Below, one piece after another: positions 21,851 to 33,620 of a DNA stretch of 64,000 nucleotides. Source of the DNA: Paracamarosporium sp. OC-R06-R3 (taxonomy: Eukaryota > Ascomycota > Dothideomycetes > Pleosporales > Didymosphaeriaceae); the NCBI GenBank assembly GCA_019828545.1, contig JACVRA010000077.1:62001-126000 (forward strand), written 5' to 3'. The notes beneath the pieces were generated by a model. That model had not been told where the DNA came from. It saw only the letters and a list, made by a program, of their open reading frames with translations, and did no database searches. Each line of letters begins with the position of its first letter. The stretch's first letter is position 1. The position numbers and the translations under genes are program-made.

Positions 21851-23444
21851 ACGAACAATCTTCCTGGAACCATCTAAAGCATCCTCGTTCCTCAGTTTCC
21901 CTGTCTCCTTCGGAGTTACTCAGACATCAGGCGGTTTCTCTGCATTCACTCAGCCTCCTGCAACAAAAGTCTCTCAAAGGGTTCCTCTCTTCTCCAAGTC
22001 AAGATCGGTTATTCTTACCACTCATTTGCTTCAAGCATAGCTAGCGAGCGCCGGGCGTCCGAATTCTTTTCTGCCATTATGCAACATCTGCTCCTTCTGC
22101 TGGCTCGTTCACTGGGTACATACACACACACGCGCTGTAGCTCGCCTCATCATGTATCTTCATTCTGTCTTGCGCGTCTCTTTTGTTCGCTGCATCATAC
22201 CCTAAGCTTCACGCTTTGCGACCGGTCGTTACAATCAATACCCGACACTTATGTCAACAAAACCCCCAACACCACACAAATTTCGCCCTGTAAATACAAC
22301 TCTCTCTTCCCCGCTGGACTTGTGCACGGCTCCTCCCACCGTCAGCATACACGGTCCGCGCGGCGCCTCTCTGTACCCTGTCGCCAGGTAGATACCTTCT
22401 CGTCTCTCGTTGAACGCATTTTTACACATGTTTCCATCTCTTATCTTCTCGTTGCTCTTGTTGCATACCTTTGACTAACTGACTCTTTTTGCCTGCTTTT
22501 TGTTTATACCGTTGGATGGACGGATGGATGGATGCCTGTACGGGGCATTGGCGTATGCAGATGGACGATGCCTCTTTCCTTTTTCCTGTCTGTACTCGAG
22601 TTAATCTGCTGTCGATCTGCATCGCCTTCATGCCGAGATGGATGCATGCGTGCGTGGAGTGGAGGTGTGGAGCCGTCGAGTACTTAGTAATGAATGTATT
22701 GAAAGTGCAAATCGTTTTTTTTTTCGAAGTCATGTCGATTGCTGTGCTTTTTAATGCTCTTGCTTTGTAAGGTGGTAGGGTGATGTGCTGTGGTTGTAGG
22801 AATAGCTAAGCTACGCAGTGACATGGGTGGGCTTTGCGTTATCTATTCCCCTATCTATCCCTCCCATCTTTCCGGGCCTAGGGACCGCTCAGTCACGCAA
22901 CCAGATTATCCAACCGCACTCTCAGCAGGCTCAGTAAGTTCCCAGTCACCAGAGAGAAAAGCTAAGAACCCTTCGCTATCCCCGGCATACGTAGAATCCA
23001 GAGCGGACAGGGAAAAGAGAACCCCAGGCTACGTGAACATCCATCATCTTGTCAGGCCAGCGGAAAGCACTACAAACAGGGTATCGAGAAAGGGTAAATT
23101 TACTTCCTACACAGAGCTACGTTGCAGTTTCCAATCCACACATACAGGACCGACTACACCGACCACACCGACAAGCAGACCCGACCCAACAAAGGGCTGG
23201 ACGCCAATTGCCTGCTTGCTTGCTTGCTAGCAGCGCGAGCGCATGTCCAGACATGGCTCCGCTCGCCGTACGCCGCGTGGGTCCTAGGATTCTATAGCGT
23301 AGCGAAGAAAAATGTATGAGATGCGCTGGACATAGCGACACTGATTCGACCGAGTATTACAGGTGGAAAAAGGAAAACCCGACTACGTGACGAGGTATCT
23401 CAAGGGACTGCAATACAGGAAACAAAGGAGAGCAAGCCCGTTTG
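21851..23444. other. Convergent 3' region, kelch gene/HMG-box gene
   Basis: 1.6 kb after the kelch gene stop, pyrimidine-rich with a GGAT-rich patch (22513-22534) and a T10-class tract near 22714. It probably contains a long 3' UTR. The frames seen are not protein-like. Confidence 0.45.
22513..22534. repeat. GGAT/GGAC tandem microsatellite
   Basis: Short tandem of GGATG/GGACG units in the 3' region of the kelch gene. Confidence 0.6.
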
Positions 23445-24492
23445 CTAGGCCGCGGCCTTTGCGGCCTCGAAAGCGTCCCGGTATTTCTGCAGTGCATGGT
23501 TAGCCGCGATGCGCGGGGTATCTGGGGGGTGGAGATAGATAGATCATACCTGCTTCTCGCTGTTGCTGAGCGCTTTCCATTCGTTGGCAACGAGCTTGGA
23601 CCGTTCTGCGATCGCAATGCCCTTGAAATCTCCAGAGGCCGACCGCTCGGTGAGGAAGAGGATAAACGGATTCCGCCTGGTGGAAGTGTCGTGGCGGTCA
23701 TCGATGAGACGGCCGTATTTGGATCCTCCAGCGTTCTTGAGCCCGAGCTTACGCTTCAGTACGGCGCGCGCGTAGTTGGCAGCGCGGATCTCTTCAGGCG
23801 TATGCTCGTGTATCCATTTGTTGTACTCTGCAATCTGGGCTTCGGCACGCTCTCGAGCTATGTGGTTGTAATGCTGCAGCACTTGTCAGCCTTGCCCTGT
23901 TCGAGAGCAGTGTTTCACAGACCTCTCTTTCGGCGGGCGTCAGAGCCTTGTACTTTGCCGAAGCGTCTTTCATCAGCCCTTGGGATTCCTGGAGACTACG
24001 GGCGCCTTTGACTGCCTCGCTTGCGAATGCAGACCACGCCGAAGGATTTGGCCTCTTTGGAGGGCGCAGTGCTCTTTTCTTCAGATCCTTGATAATCTGG
24101 GCCTCCTTCTCCTCCAGCGTAATGGTCTTGGGCGCTTTCCTAGCTGGCTTCTTCTTCGGCGCGGCCTTTTTCTTTGCTGCCGTCTTGCGCTTCGGCTTCT
24201 TGGGTGCCGCTTTCTTGGCTGCTGTCTTTTTCGCGGGCTTCTTTGCTGCTGCTGCCTTTACGTCCTTCTTGACCCGCGCGGTCGGCTCTGTCGCGCTCTC
24301 GGTGGCATATGCGCGACGACTTTGGAGGACTGTAGTTTGGAGGGCGCGTGAAAAGTCGCCTGGGGTCGAGCGGGAAGCACCATGGCGGGCGAACAGGCTG
24401 GCTTGGAGCAGCTGCGAGATGCGCGGGAGGTCGTGTGTCGTTGTTTTGGGTACATCAACTGCCAAGCGGCAGAGCGCGCCGCGGGCCAGCAT
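23445..24492 (-). CDS. Two-HMG-box protein, probable mitochondrial DNA-packaging factor (Abf2/mtHMG type)
   Basis: Exons 24492-23923, 23873-23550 and 23486-23445 on the minus strand encode 311 aa. Residues 1-60 are basic with many hydroxyl residues and no early acids, consistent with a mitochondrial presequence. Next comes a Lys-Ala-Pro tract like histone H1 tails (KKPAKKTAAKKAAPKKPKRK). HMG box 1 starts PKRPNPSAWSAFASEAVKG and box 2 starts TSTRRNPFILFLTERSASG. Abf2-type proteins bend and coat mitochondrial DNA. The long Lys/Ala tract is unusual for yeast Abf2 but seen in filamentous fungi. Introns are 49 and 63 nt; the second sits seven nt inside the last helix of box 2. Confidence 0.85.
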
Positions 24493-24923
24493 TGCGAGGA
24501 GCTTGCACCGCAATTGTTCTGGACGTGTGGCTGGCAGCGCAGGCGACGCGAAAGCAGCTTGGTGGTAGTGGGATGGAATACCCGTGGGTGGGAGGTTGGG
24601 GGAGCGTTACGGAGCACAGGCAAGCTGTTCCAAAGGGGAATGGTGTCTTGCCCGATGCAGCAACGTCATACGTTAGTCTGCCATGATCGTCATGGTCGCA
24701 TGCAGTGTGCAGCTTGTTTTCAATGCAAGGCTGTTATGATTACACTCTATCATGCTATCTGCTTGACCTTTGTACTTTTTGCATATACAACCAATGCCGC
24801 GGCACCACCAACGCCGACGTAGACATCTCTCTATATGAACGGATATCATCCTCCACAAGCTTATATCAATTGCTTGCTTTTGCGTTAGTTCACATACCGG
24901 CAATCTCAACACAAGTACATCCT
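24493..24923. other. Tandem intergenic region, HMG gene promoter/BAT1 3' end
   Basis: 431 bp. Both flanking genes read leftward, so this holds the promoter of the HMG-box gene and the 3' end of the aminotransferase transcript. Nothing else is recognisable. Confidence 0.5.
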
Positions 24924-26327
24924 TCACCCCGGAACCTTGTAGCTGCGTAGAATTAGCCTTGTAGTCTCCAAATGGGGACTGGATTACTTACCTCCATGGG
25001 TGATCTTCATCACCATACTGGATGGCCTCCATCCAGTCCTTGATCTGCCCAGTGATGGGACCACACTCCTCGTTCTCGGCCAAGCCGCAATCCACGAGCC
25101 GTCCCTTCCAGCTGATTCGTCGCACGGGGCTGACAATGGCAGCGGTGCCAGCGCCGAATACTTCCATCATTCGTCCCTCGTCCGCCGCATCAGCAAGTTC
25201 CTTCATCGTGAACTTGCGCTCCAAAACCTTCCACCCCTTCGGCTCGAGACGCTCACGGGCAAGGCTGAGCACAGAGTCTCGCGTAACACCCTCCAAGATG
25301 GTTCCGTCAAGGGGAGCTGTCAACAACTCTGGTTGCCCAGTTTCCTTGTTCTTTATCGCTGCGAACAGGTTCATAGTTCCAGCCTCAGTGATGTATTCCT
25401 CCTCGCCAAACAGCCACAGGTTCTGGTGGAAGCCTCGGCTCGCCGCCTGCATTTGCGGGACGATGCAAGGTGCGTAGTTGGCTCCCAGCTTCTTGTCTCC
25501 TACACCACCAGGCCAAGCACGTACAGCATAATCCGTTGCCTCTAGGGACACAGCCTTGAAACCGGTCGGATAGTAAGGGCCTACGGGCGAAGCAATCACG
25601 TAAAGAAGGGCAGACGCCGGGGGGCCGACGCCGAGGGTGCGCTGAGTGCCAATCATGGTCGGACGAAGGTACAAGGAATATCCGCGCGCACTAACTAAAT
25701 GTTAGCCCTGGACCTTGAACAATGTCAGTCGCAACTTACTCTGGGATGAAGCGGTCGTCAACCTTGAGAAACTCGCCTATGAGGTTGATCATGGCATCAC
25801 CGTCAAAGGTAGGCAGTGCAATACGTGCAGACGATTTGTTTAGTCGTGCCATGTTCTTCTCTGGACGGAACAGTCTGACGCCCCCATTCTTGTCCTTGTA
25901 TGCTTTCATTCCCTCGAAGCACTCGAACGCATAGTGGAACACGCAGGTAGCGGGGTCGAGACTGAGGTTTTGGTACGGGGTTATGCGTGCTGGAAGCCAT
26001 CCTTCAGATGCAGTCCATTCGAGCGAGAGCATGTGGTCTAGACGAGTTAGGAGCCGTCGCATGCGCGCTGCAAGAGCTCGCACCTGAGTAGTTGCGGCCA
26101 AAGACCAGCTCTTCTGGAGGCAACAATGCCTTTGGGCTTGTGGTCTTTGTGATTGAGAGCTTGGAAGGCTCAATGTCCTTGATTGCGTTTCCTACAGAGG
26201 CATCGGCGTGGATGCTGTACGGCCGCTGGCTCCGACATCGCAGGGACGCGCCGAAGCAGGTGGCAGCGGGACGAGCAGAGTGCTGAGATAGCGACGAGAG
26301 CAGTCGCAATGACCGCTGCTGGAGCAT
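24924..26327 (-). CDS. BAT1: Branched-chain amino acid aminotransferase, mitochondrial
   Basis: Four exons on the minus strand, 26327-26084, 26037-25740, 25690-24992 and 24942-24924, with 46-, 49- and 49-nt introns; 419 aa. The first 45 residues ([16 protein letters not shown]...) look like a mitochondrial presequence. Family motifs: [46 protein letters not shown], and the PLP-lysine region [14 protein letters not shown]. The last exon encodes only about seven residues (SYKVPG), like the HPWS end of yeast Bat1. It interconverts leucine, isoleucine and valine with their 2-oxo acids. A TGACTCA element lies 254 bp upstream. Confidence 0.95.
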
Positions 26328-26915
26328 TGTGGGCGGCAGTCGGGGGAGGAGCACAAGACAGAAGGCGTTGAGGAGTCAATGGCGTTGCGACGGAATCTTT
26401 TGTATATCAAACCGACGCTTACCGTTCGGAGCAGCACAGCGCTCCCCGATACCGAGGGCCAATCGGCGCTTTCCAGTCACCATGTCGTCGCGGTAGGGCG
26501 CGAGTGCAACGGGACGGCAGCAAGGTTGCATGGACGGATAGCAAAGGCTATTGCCGTGCTGCTGTCAGCATGTCTGTGGGTGACTCACGGGCGTCTCCAT
26601 GTCGTCGTCTGTCGCGGAGAGATGCAGTGCTGAGGAAGCGCTTAGTTAACCACGCCGCTTCACCAGCCACCACGCCGCGTGGGGGAGATGCTTTGTCTCT
26701 CGCAACCTGCTGTCCTTGCTCGCCGTGGACGGCTGTCGCAGCTGTTCGTCGATCTCAGCTGTTTCGGACTGCAAGCCAGCGGACCATGGACTAAGCTCAC
26801 TGCGGCTGCGCACCTCTTGCCCGACACCGACCCAGTCTCCCTTTCGCAAAGCTGGCAACTCAGCAGTTCATGACCACCGACACTCGACCCTAGCGCCCCG
26901 CGCGTGTCCTTCGCC
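26328..26915. other. Divergent promoter region, BAT1/SCYL2-like
   Basis: 588 bp between divergent starts. It contains one TGACTCA (26581-26587). Overlapping short frames are not supported as genes. Confidence 0.5.
26581..26587. promoter_or_regulatory. TGACTCA amino-acid-control element (Gcn4/CPC-1 type)
   Basis: An exact TGACTCA lies in the shared promoter 254 bp before the branched-chain aminotransferase start and 329 bp before the divergent pseudokinase gene. Gcn4/CPC-1 binds this palindrome and activates amino-acid synthesis genes in starvation, which suits the BAT1 neighbour. Confidence 0.5.
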
Positions 26916-29900
26916 ATGTTCTCCAAATTCGCGTCCGACTTGTCCAAGTCGTTCAATTCCAACATCACATCCAACTACTCGCTCAGCCAGGAGCCTGCGT
27001 CCTTCTCGGGGCCATGGAAGATCTACGATGCCAAGGGCAAGAAGACGAAGAAAGCAGTGTCGGTCTTCATATTCGAGAAGAAGGCGCTGGAGCCCCCAGG
27101 AGGGGCGAGCTTGAACGGGCGCTCCTCGGGAGGCTCAGGGCTCAAGCGGGCGCAAGAGGAGGTCGTCGAAAGGCTCAAAAAGGAGGCAAGCTCTCTGGCC
27201 CGGCTGCGACACCCCAGCGTCCTTGAGCTGGTCGAACCGGTCGAAGAGACCCGAGGTGGAGGCTTGATGTTTGCGACAGAGCCTGTCACAGCATCGCTCG
27301 CCGGTCTGCTTCAAGAGAAAGACGAGCAGGAGAAGGCAGGCGGCGTTGGAGGGCGCAGGAGTCGATATGTTGTCGAAGAGGAGAACGGCCAGAAGCGGAG
27401 GCGTGAACTCGAAATTGACGAGTTGGAGATACAAAAAGGCTTGCTACAGGTCGCAAAAGGGCTGGAGTTCTTGCACGAAAGTGCAGGCTTGGTGCACGCC
27501 AACCTGACACCTGAGGCTATTTTCGTAAACGCTAAAGTAGGCAATGCCATCCGTGTGCTTGATCCTATTACTGATTCGCGTGACAGTCTGATTGGAAGAT
27601 ATCCGGTCTCTCCTTCTGCACGCCGCCCGAGAACTCCACGAAGCCCACGTCCGTGTCGCCCATATCGCTCGCCGAGGCTTTGAACTACGACGCGCGACTG
27701 CCGCCGTATGTTCAGTTGAACATGGATTATACTTCCCCAGACTTTGTCATGGACGGCAATGTTACCCCAGCAGCAGACATGTTCTCGCTGGGTATGTTGA
27801 TCATCGCCTTGTACAACTCTCCACATAAGAGCCCGATGGAATTCCATGGCAGCACATCATCATACAAGCGAGCATTTTCCTCGCAGTCGTCGGTCCCCAA
27901 CAAGACGAACAACTTCATGTCTTCCCAGTCTATGCCGCGGGACGTTGTAAGTGGAGTGCTAGACCGACTAATCACAAGACGACCAGCTCAGCGTATCAAT
28001 GCTCGTGAATTTCAGCAAGCACAATACTTTGACAACATCTTAGTATCTACGATTCGATTTCTTGATTCTTTACCTGCGAAAACACCCAATGAGAAACAAC
28101 AGTTCCTTCGTGGACTCCCTAGGATATTGAAGGAGTTTCCGAAATCAGTGATGGAAAAGAAAGTATTGCCGGCCCTGCTGGAGGAGACAAAGGATCGCGA
28201 GCTTTTGGCTCTGGTTCTGCAAAATTGTTTCAAGATTATCACCATGCTGCCATCTGGGAAGCGCGCCTTCACCGAGAAGGTCATTCCAAAACTGAGAGAG
28301 ACGTTTCTAGTTCCTCAGAAAGGGGCTGCCCAGGAGCGCGACAGTTTGAAAGAAGCTGGTTTGATGGTACTTTTGGAGAACATATCTGTCGCCGCAGATA
28401 ATTGTGGCGGAAAGGAATTCAAGGTGAGAAAACTGAGGCTAGTGCTATGAGGAGTTCTGACATGCATTCAAGGATGACATCTTGCCGATCGTCAACTACG
28501 CCCTTGAGTCGCCTACTCACTCTCTGGTGGATGCCGCTCTGCGCACACTTCCCATAGTGTTACCGATTCTCGATTTTTCGACCATCAAGAATGAACTGTT
28601 CCCCGTTATTGCCACAATATTTGCCAAGACCAGTAGCATGGGCATCAAAATACGTGGCCTTGAAGCCTTTCGAACGCTGTGTGGTGGAGGAGGCGAGGAT
28701 CAGGATGGAATGCAAGGTGACGGTCTGACTGGTGTAGTCGAAGCTGCAAAGCCCAAGTCTACCGTGTCAATCCTTGACAAATATACGATACAGGAAAAAG
28801 TCGTGCCACTACTGAAAGGTATCAAGACAAAGGAGCCTGCCGTTATGGTAAATATTACCCCTATTTGAAGATGTTGGCATAGTGGTGCTAATAATTCGTG
28901 TAGATGGCAGCTTTGGATGTGTTTAAAGCAATCGGCTCTCAGGTTGACAGCGATTTTCTCGCAGTTGACGTTCTTCCTATTCTGTGGCAGTTCAGTCTTG
29001 GCCCATTGCTCAACCTTGCTCAGTTTCAAGCCTACATGGTGCTGATCAAGTCATTATCTGCCCGAGTAGAGAACGAACAGACTCGGAAGCTCCAGGAACT
29101 TGGAGCAAGCAATGCACCTGCCACATCGCGAAATGAATTTATGAGCTTTGGTGGACTACCCGGAACTAACGGTTTGGATACTGCTAATGGGACTGGAGAT
29201 GGCGATTTTGAGGCACTTGTCCGTGGAACGCAAGGCGCAAGCACAGGTTCCGACATGCTTGGTGGTGATCCTTGGGCAAATGCTCCAGCTTCGGCCTCTT
29301 CTTCGACTACGTTGCCCTCAAGACCCGCTGCGAATCGTGTCGGATCGGCCAGGAATGCGTCGCCGGCAGCAACTTTCTCCTGGTCAACACCCCCAGTTTC
29401 TCCTCCACCGACGAACCTGGCCACTCCACAAGCGCAGGGAGGATTGAGGACCATCACGCCGGATAACTCCATGAACTCATTGAACTCGGCTTTTCCAGCC
29501 ATGGCGCCTGCGAACCCAGGAATCGGTTCGTCATTCCCTCAGCCACAGCAAAAACCAGCGATGAGCATGAACAGCATGATGTCTCCTACAACGACGACCC
29601 CTTCGTATACGACTCAAAATTCGGGGATCGACTGGAGCAGAGCAAGCGGGGCTTCTTCTCTCAGCTCCAACCCGTGGAGTACCTCAGGCACAACGGCCAA
29701 TGCTCCAAGCGGTCTGTCGAACTTTTCAATGGCATCTTCACCAGCACAGTCACAGACACAGCAGCAGGGCAACCCTTACTCAGCTTTCGGTATTGCACCC
29801 CCTCCGATAAAGCCAACCAACTCGTTTGGCATCGCACCTCCTCCAAGCAGTGGGAACACATTTAGCATAGCTCCACCGCCAAGCATGGGCGCAAGAGCCA

Positions 29901-30016
29901 ACAGCGGGATGGGCATGAACAGCATGGCGTCAAGAATGGCGCAACCACAGAGCCAGAATCAACAAAAACCTTCCTCGAGTCCGAATTGGGGGAACGGTGG
30001 AGACAGTCTGATATGA
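26916..30016 (+). CDS. SCYL2/CVAK104-like pseudokinase (Scy1 family)
   Basis: Exons 26916-27536, 27587-28423, 28473-28847 and 28904-30016, with introns of 50, 49 and 56 nt, encode 981 aa. The N-terminal half is kinase-like: GPWKIYDAKGKKTKKAVSVF takes the place of the glycine loop and Lys strand, VHANLTPEAIFVN replaces the HRDLKPEN catalytic loop (catalytic Asp missing), and WKISGLSF replaces DFG, so it should be inactive. HEAT-like helices follow (FLRGLPRILKEFPKSVMEKK, and the LPIVNYALESPTHSLVDAAL unit). The tail is Ser/Pro/Asn-rich with repeated FGIAPPP. SCYL2 proteins act in clathrin-dependent trafficking with AP-1/AP-2; the yeast relatives are less well studied. Confidence 0.9.
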
Positions 30017-31444
30017 CGTGTGTGCAAGTGAGGGATAGGCGGCTGGATGATGCGAGGGCGTTGTTTGATTGTGTAATTTAGCGGGCGCATCTGGATAGTC
30101 GGCATAGAAGTTCGAGGCGCAAAAGGCGAGATATGAGTGGATAAGTGGCGGCTGGAAAAAGGCAATTCATGTAGCATCTGAGAAGCGTGTCGTGTGCGGT
30201 GGGGAGAAGCTTTGGCGCGGAGGGGTTCCAAGACACCAAAGGCTGGGCCAACGGGTGATGGTACGAGACCAAGACTTGACAAATTTCTTGGATAGCTTGA
30301 CATGCTTGAACAAAGTGTCTATGCATTTTTGCGCTGGGCGTCTGCGAATGATTCAGGGCGCAGTCCAGGTAGAGCACTAGAGCAGAGTTCTTCCATGGGT
30401 ACAAGATAACTTGACCGGCACAGCCAGCCGCGCGTATAGCGGCATGCCAGGTCGCAATTGTTTCTGACGCGCGGGTTGTCGTTGGACGGGACGGATTTCG
30501 CAATACGAGGGAGAAGGAAGAAAAAGCAAAGGCAGCAGAGTCAGGAGAAAGCACGCGGTCACACAATGCAAATGGTAATGAGTATGATGTGATTGAGAGG
30601 CTCAATTGCGAATCTTGTTTTCCCCAAGCGTCGCGCCCAGGGCTGGGCGCATGCAACCTCAGTAGTGACATCAGGCGTGCCGCAACTGATTTGCGGCTAG
30701 CAGCGCGGCGCTGGGCGATCCGCAGAGGGAACCAGGACAGCAGCAAGACGCACACGAAGGCCATGGCAGGGCAAAGGCCTCTGTCGCAGTGGCTGTCGCA
30801 GGGCTGGCGGTCGGGGGCATTCCCATCGCAGGCGCACAGGCCGGCCGTTTTGTCGGGCACCTCCTCCACGCTGGCGGCGCAACATGGGCCCCCCGAGATC
30901 CGGGCTGTGGCGCTCACGCCCACCGGTTGCCGTCGTCGCCTGTGTGCTCGAGTCCGCACAGGCTCTGCAATGCTGATCGGAGCCGCCGACGGCAAACGCT
31001 GGCCTTAGTCGACAGTAGCTCTCACCTGGACTCCTCGGTGGGCCCGTCTTTGTACAATGGCATGCCGTTTGCGACGCTCGACTGCACCTCGGCCAGGCCA
31101 CCGCCACGGCAGACTCCACTCGTTACCACCACCTGCAGCTTCCCCAGCGCCCATCCGTCATTCTCGCCGGGCCCGTGGAACCAAGCACCCGATCCAACAG
31201 CCAACGCCGTCTGAGATTTGCCTTTCACCCCGTAGCTCACGAGAACCCTGTACCACTAATCCCACGCGCGCCATAGCCCGTGCACATCCTTTGCCTCTTA
31301 TTCTGAGCCTGCCCGCCGCAGACCTGCACCCTTCACTCTCCAGCCACCGCTCTAGCCAGACGTCTCTTCGCCCAAACCGCAATTGATGCTGCCGGAAGTC
31401 ACTCGTCTTCCCTCCTACCACACCAAGGCAATCCGGTCCATGAA
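30017..31444. other. Intergenic region between SCYL2-like and permease genes
   Basis: 1.4 kb. A 305-codon frame on the minus strand (30078-30995) has no domain signal and low-complexity Arg/Ser/Leu composition, so I do not call it. The right end holds the promoter of the permease. Confidence 0.45.
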
Positions 31445-33145
31445 ATGGCGTTAGGCTTCGGATCAAAGGTCGATAGCACCAGCAGCAACGACAACGTCAA
31501 CAACACGCCCGACCAACTCTTCAACAAGGACGCAGAGAAAGCTTCCGTCGACAATGGCCGCCGTGGTAGCAGACTCGAGGCTCCCGCCCGTCGCGACATG
31601 GACAGCAGCGACGAGCAGAGCATCTCTGTAGGAAAGCAGATCGAACTCGAGGCCGGAAATGCCATCCAGTACCGCACTTGCAGCTGGCAAAAGGTGTGTT
31701 TCTCTCCATTGCCCACGGCGGATTCATGTCACGATGCGCGAGCATGTCGCTGACTCTAAAAAACAGACCGCGGCGCTTCTCTTTTCCGAATACATTTGCC
31801 TGGCCATCATGTCCTTCCCATGGTCTTATTCCATTCTTGGATTGGTACCGGGCTTGATCCTGACCGTGGTTGTCGCAGGATTGGTCCTGTACACGTCCCT
31901 GATTTGCTGGTCAGTCAATCCATCGCCATCGCCATGAATATAGGCTTACCTTCTGCAGGGAATTCTGTATGCGTCATCCAGAGATTCGCGATGTCTGTGA
32001 TCTTGGTCAGATGATCTTCTACAACCACCGCTGGGCATTTTGGTTCACGGCTGTCATGTTCCTTTTGAACAACACCTTCATCCAGGTACGACAACATCCT
32101 CTGTATCTGCAAGGCGGTAGCTAACAGCTGACAGGGGCTCCACTGCCTCGTGGGCGCCAAATACCTCAACACCATGACCGGCCACTCTGTCTGCACGATT
32201 GGGTTTTCTGCAATTGTAGCCGTCATTTCCTGGCTCTGCTCTCTTCCGCGCACCTTTGGCGCTCTTTCCAAGGGAGCCACGGCCTCAGCCCTGTTTACCT
32301 TCATCTCGGTATTGCTCGCGACGATCTTCTCTGGCCTCATGGACCATCCCAAGGGCTACCCAGCCGAATCTGGTCCAATTGAACCCATCGTTCTTGCGAT
32401 CCCGGCCAAAGGCACTACATTCGTCGCGGGAATGAGTGCCTTTATGAACATCAGCTATACCTTCATTGGCCAAATCACGCTCCCTAGTTTCATCGCTGAG
32501 ATGAAGGAACCCAAAGACTTCCCCAAGGCACTATGGGCCGTTACCATCGCCGAAGTCATCGTTTTTGGCCTTGTTGGTAGCATCGTCTACGCCTATACCG
32601 GTACCCAGTACATGACTGCACCCGCCTTCGGGTCCATTGGCAATGAAGTCTACCTCAAGGTGTCCTTCTCTTTTATGATTCCGACCATCATCTTTTTGGG
32701 CGTCTTGTACGCGTCCGTGTCCGCGCGCTTCATCTTCTTCCGCTTCTTCAACAACACGAGGCACATGGGCAACCACACCGTGCTCGGCTGGGCAGCATGG
32801 GCCGGCATCCTCGCCGTGCTCTGGCTCTTGGCCTTCATCGTTGCCGAGGTCATTCCCTTCTTCTCGGATCTGCTCTCCCTGATGAGCTCGCTTTTCGATG
32901 CCTTCTTCGGCTTCATCTACTGGGGCGTGGCCTACTTCCGCATGCGCGAAGCCGACTACGGACGCGCCTACTTCAAAACGCGCGGGCTCCGTGGCTGGTT
33001 TGGCTTCCTGCTCAACGTTGCGCTGTGCGGCGTGGGCCTCTTATTTTTGAGCGGTGGTACCTACGCGACGGTGCAGAGTATCATTGATGGATACGAGGCG
33101 GATAACTTTGGCGGTGCGTTTACGTGCCAGGATAACGGGTTGTAA
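31445..33145 (+). CDS. Amino acid permease, AAAP family (MTR-like neutral amino acid transporter)
   Basis: Exons 31445-31693, 31767-31909, 31959-32085 and 32135-33145 encode 509 aa. A charged cytosolic N-terminus (about 80 residues) is followed by about eleven membrane helices (first: LLFSEYICLAIMSFPWSYSI). LGLVPGLILTVVVAGLVLYT and the AFMNISYTFIGQITLPSFIA segment, with the following EMKEPKDFPKALW, are typical of the Aa_trans family and of the Neurospora MTR neutral/aromatic amino-acid permease. Substrate is inferred only. The gene runs toward OPI3 with 475 bp between stop and start. Confidence 0.9.
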
Positions 33146-33620
33146 AGGAACAAAAAGGTGCGGTGGTATTGTTACATATAACGCTTCATATTCTGGAGTA
33201 TTTCACGAATTGGTACGAGTACGAGAATTTAGGAAAGGATTCAAAGACGAGGTCGCTTAGGCAGGGCCTTCACAAGAGGAATGTGGAATGCAGTGGGGTT
33301 AGCTATACACTTGTACGATAAATTACGATGTTTCAGCTTAGGAACATGTGCAAGAACACATCTTAATCTTCAATCTGACTGCTACTGCTCACAATAATAC
33401 ATTCTTGTGCCCAGTACAGTTCATCCGACCCCAAGCGACGGCAAGGTGGGGACCGTCATGTGAAGCAATGACGTTTCGCTAATGATCTGACTGCCGAAAA
33501 CACCAAAACATCAAGCTTCACCCCACGTCTTCGCAGATCTTGCCATTCCGCTGCACATCCTCTTTGAAACCCCTCCTCACGACAGTGTCGCGCCTTCGTT
33601 TACACCACAACGTCTCCACC
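33146..33620. other. Intergenic region upstream of OPI3
   Basis: 475 bp of 3' UTR of the permease and promoter of OPI3. No recognised motif. Confidence 0.5.

Noticed and set aside
30078..30995. 305-codon open frame on the minus strand between two genes
   Set aside because: No domain or motif, Arg/Ser/Leu-rich composition, no splice or start signals, and it lies in the promoter/3' region of real genes. Chance long frame.
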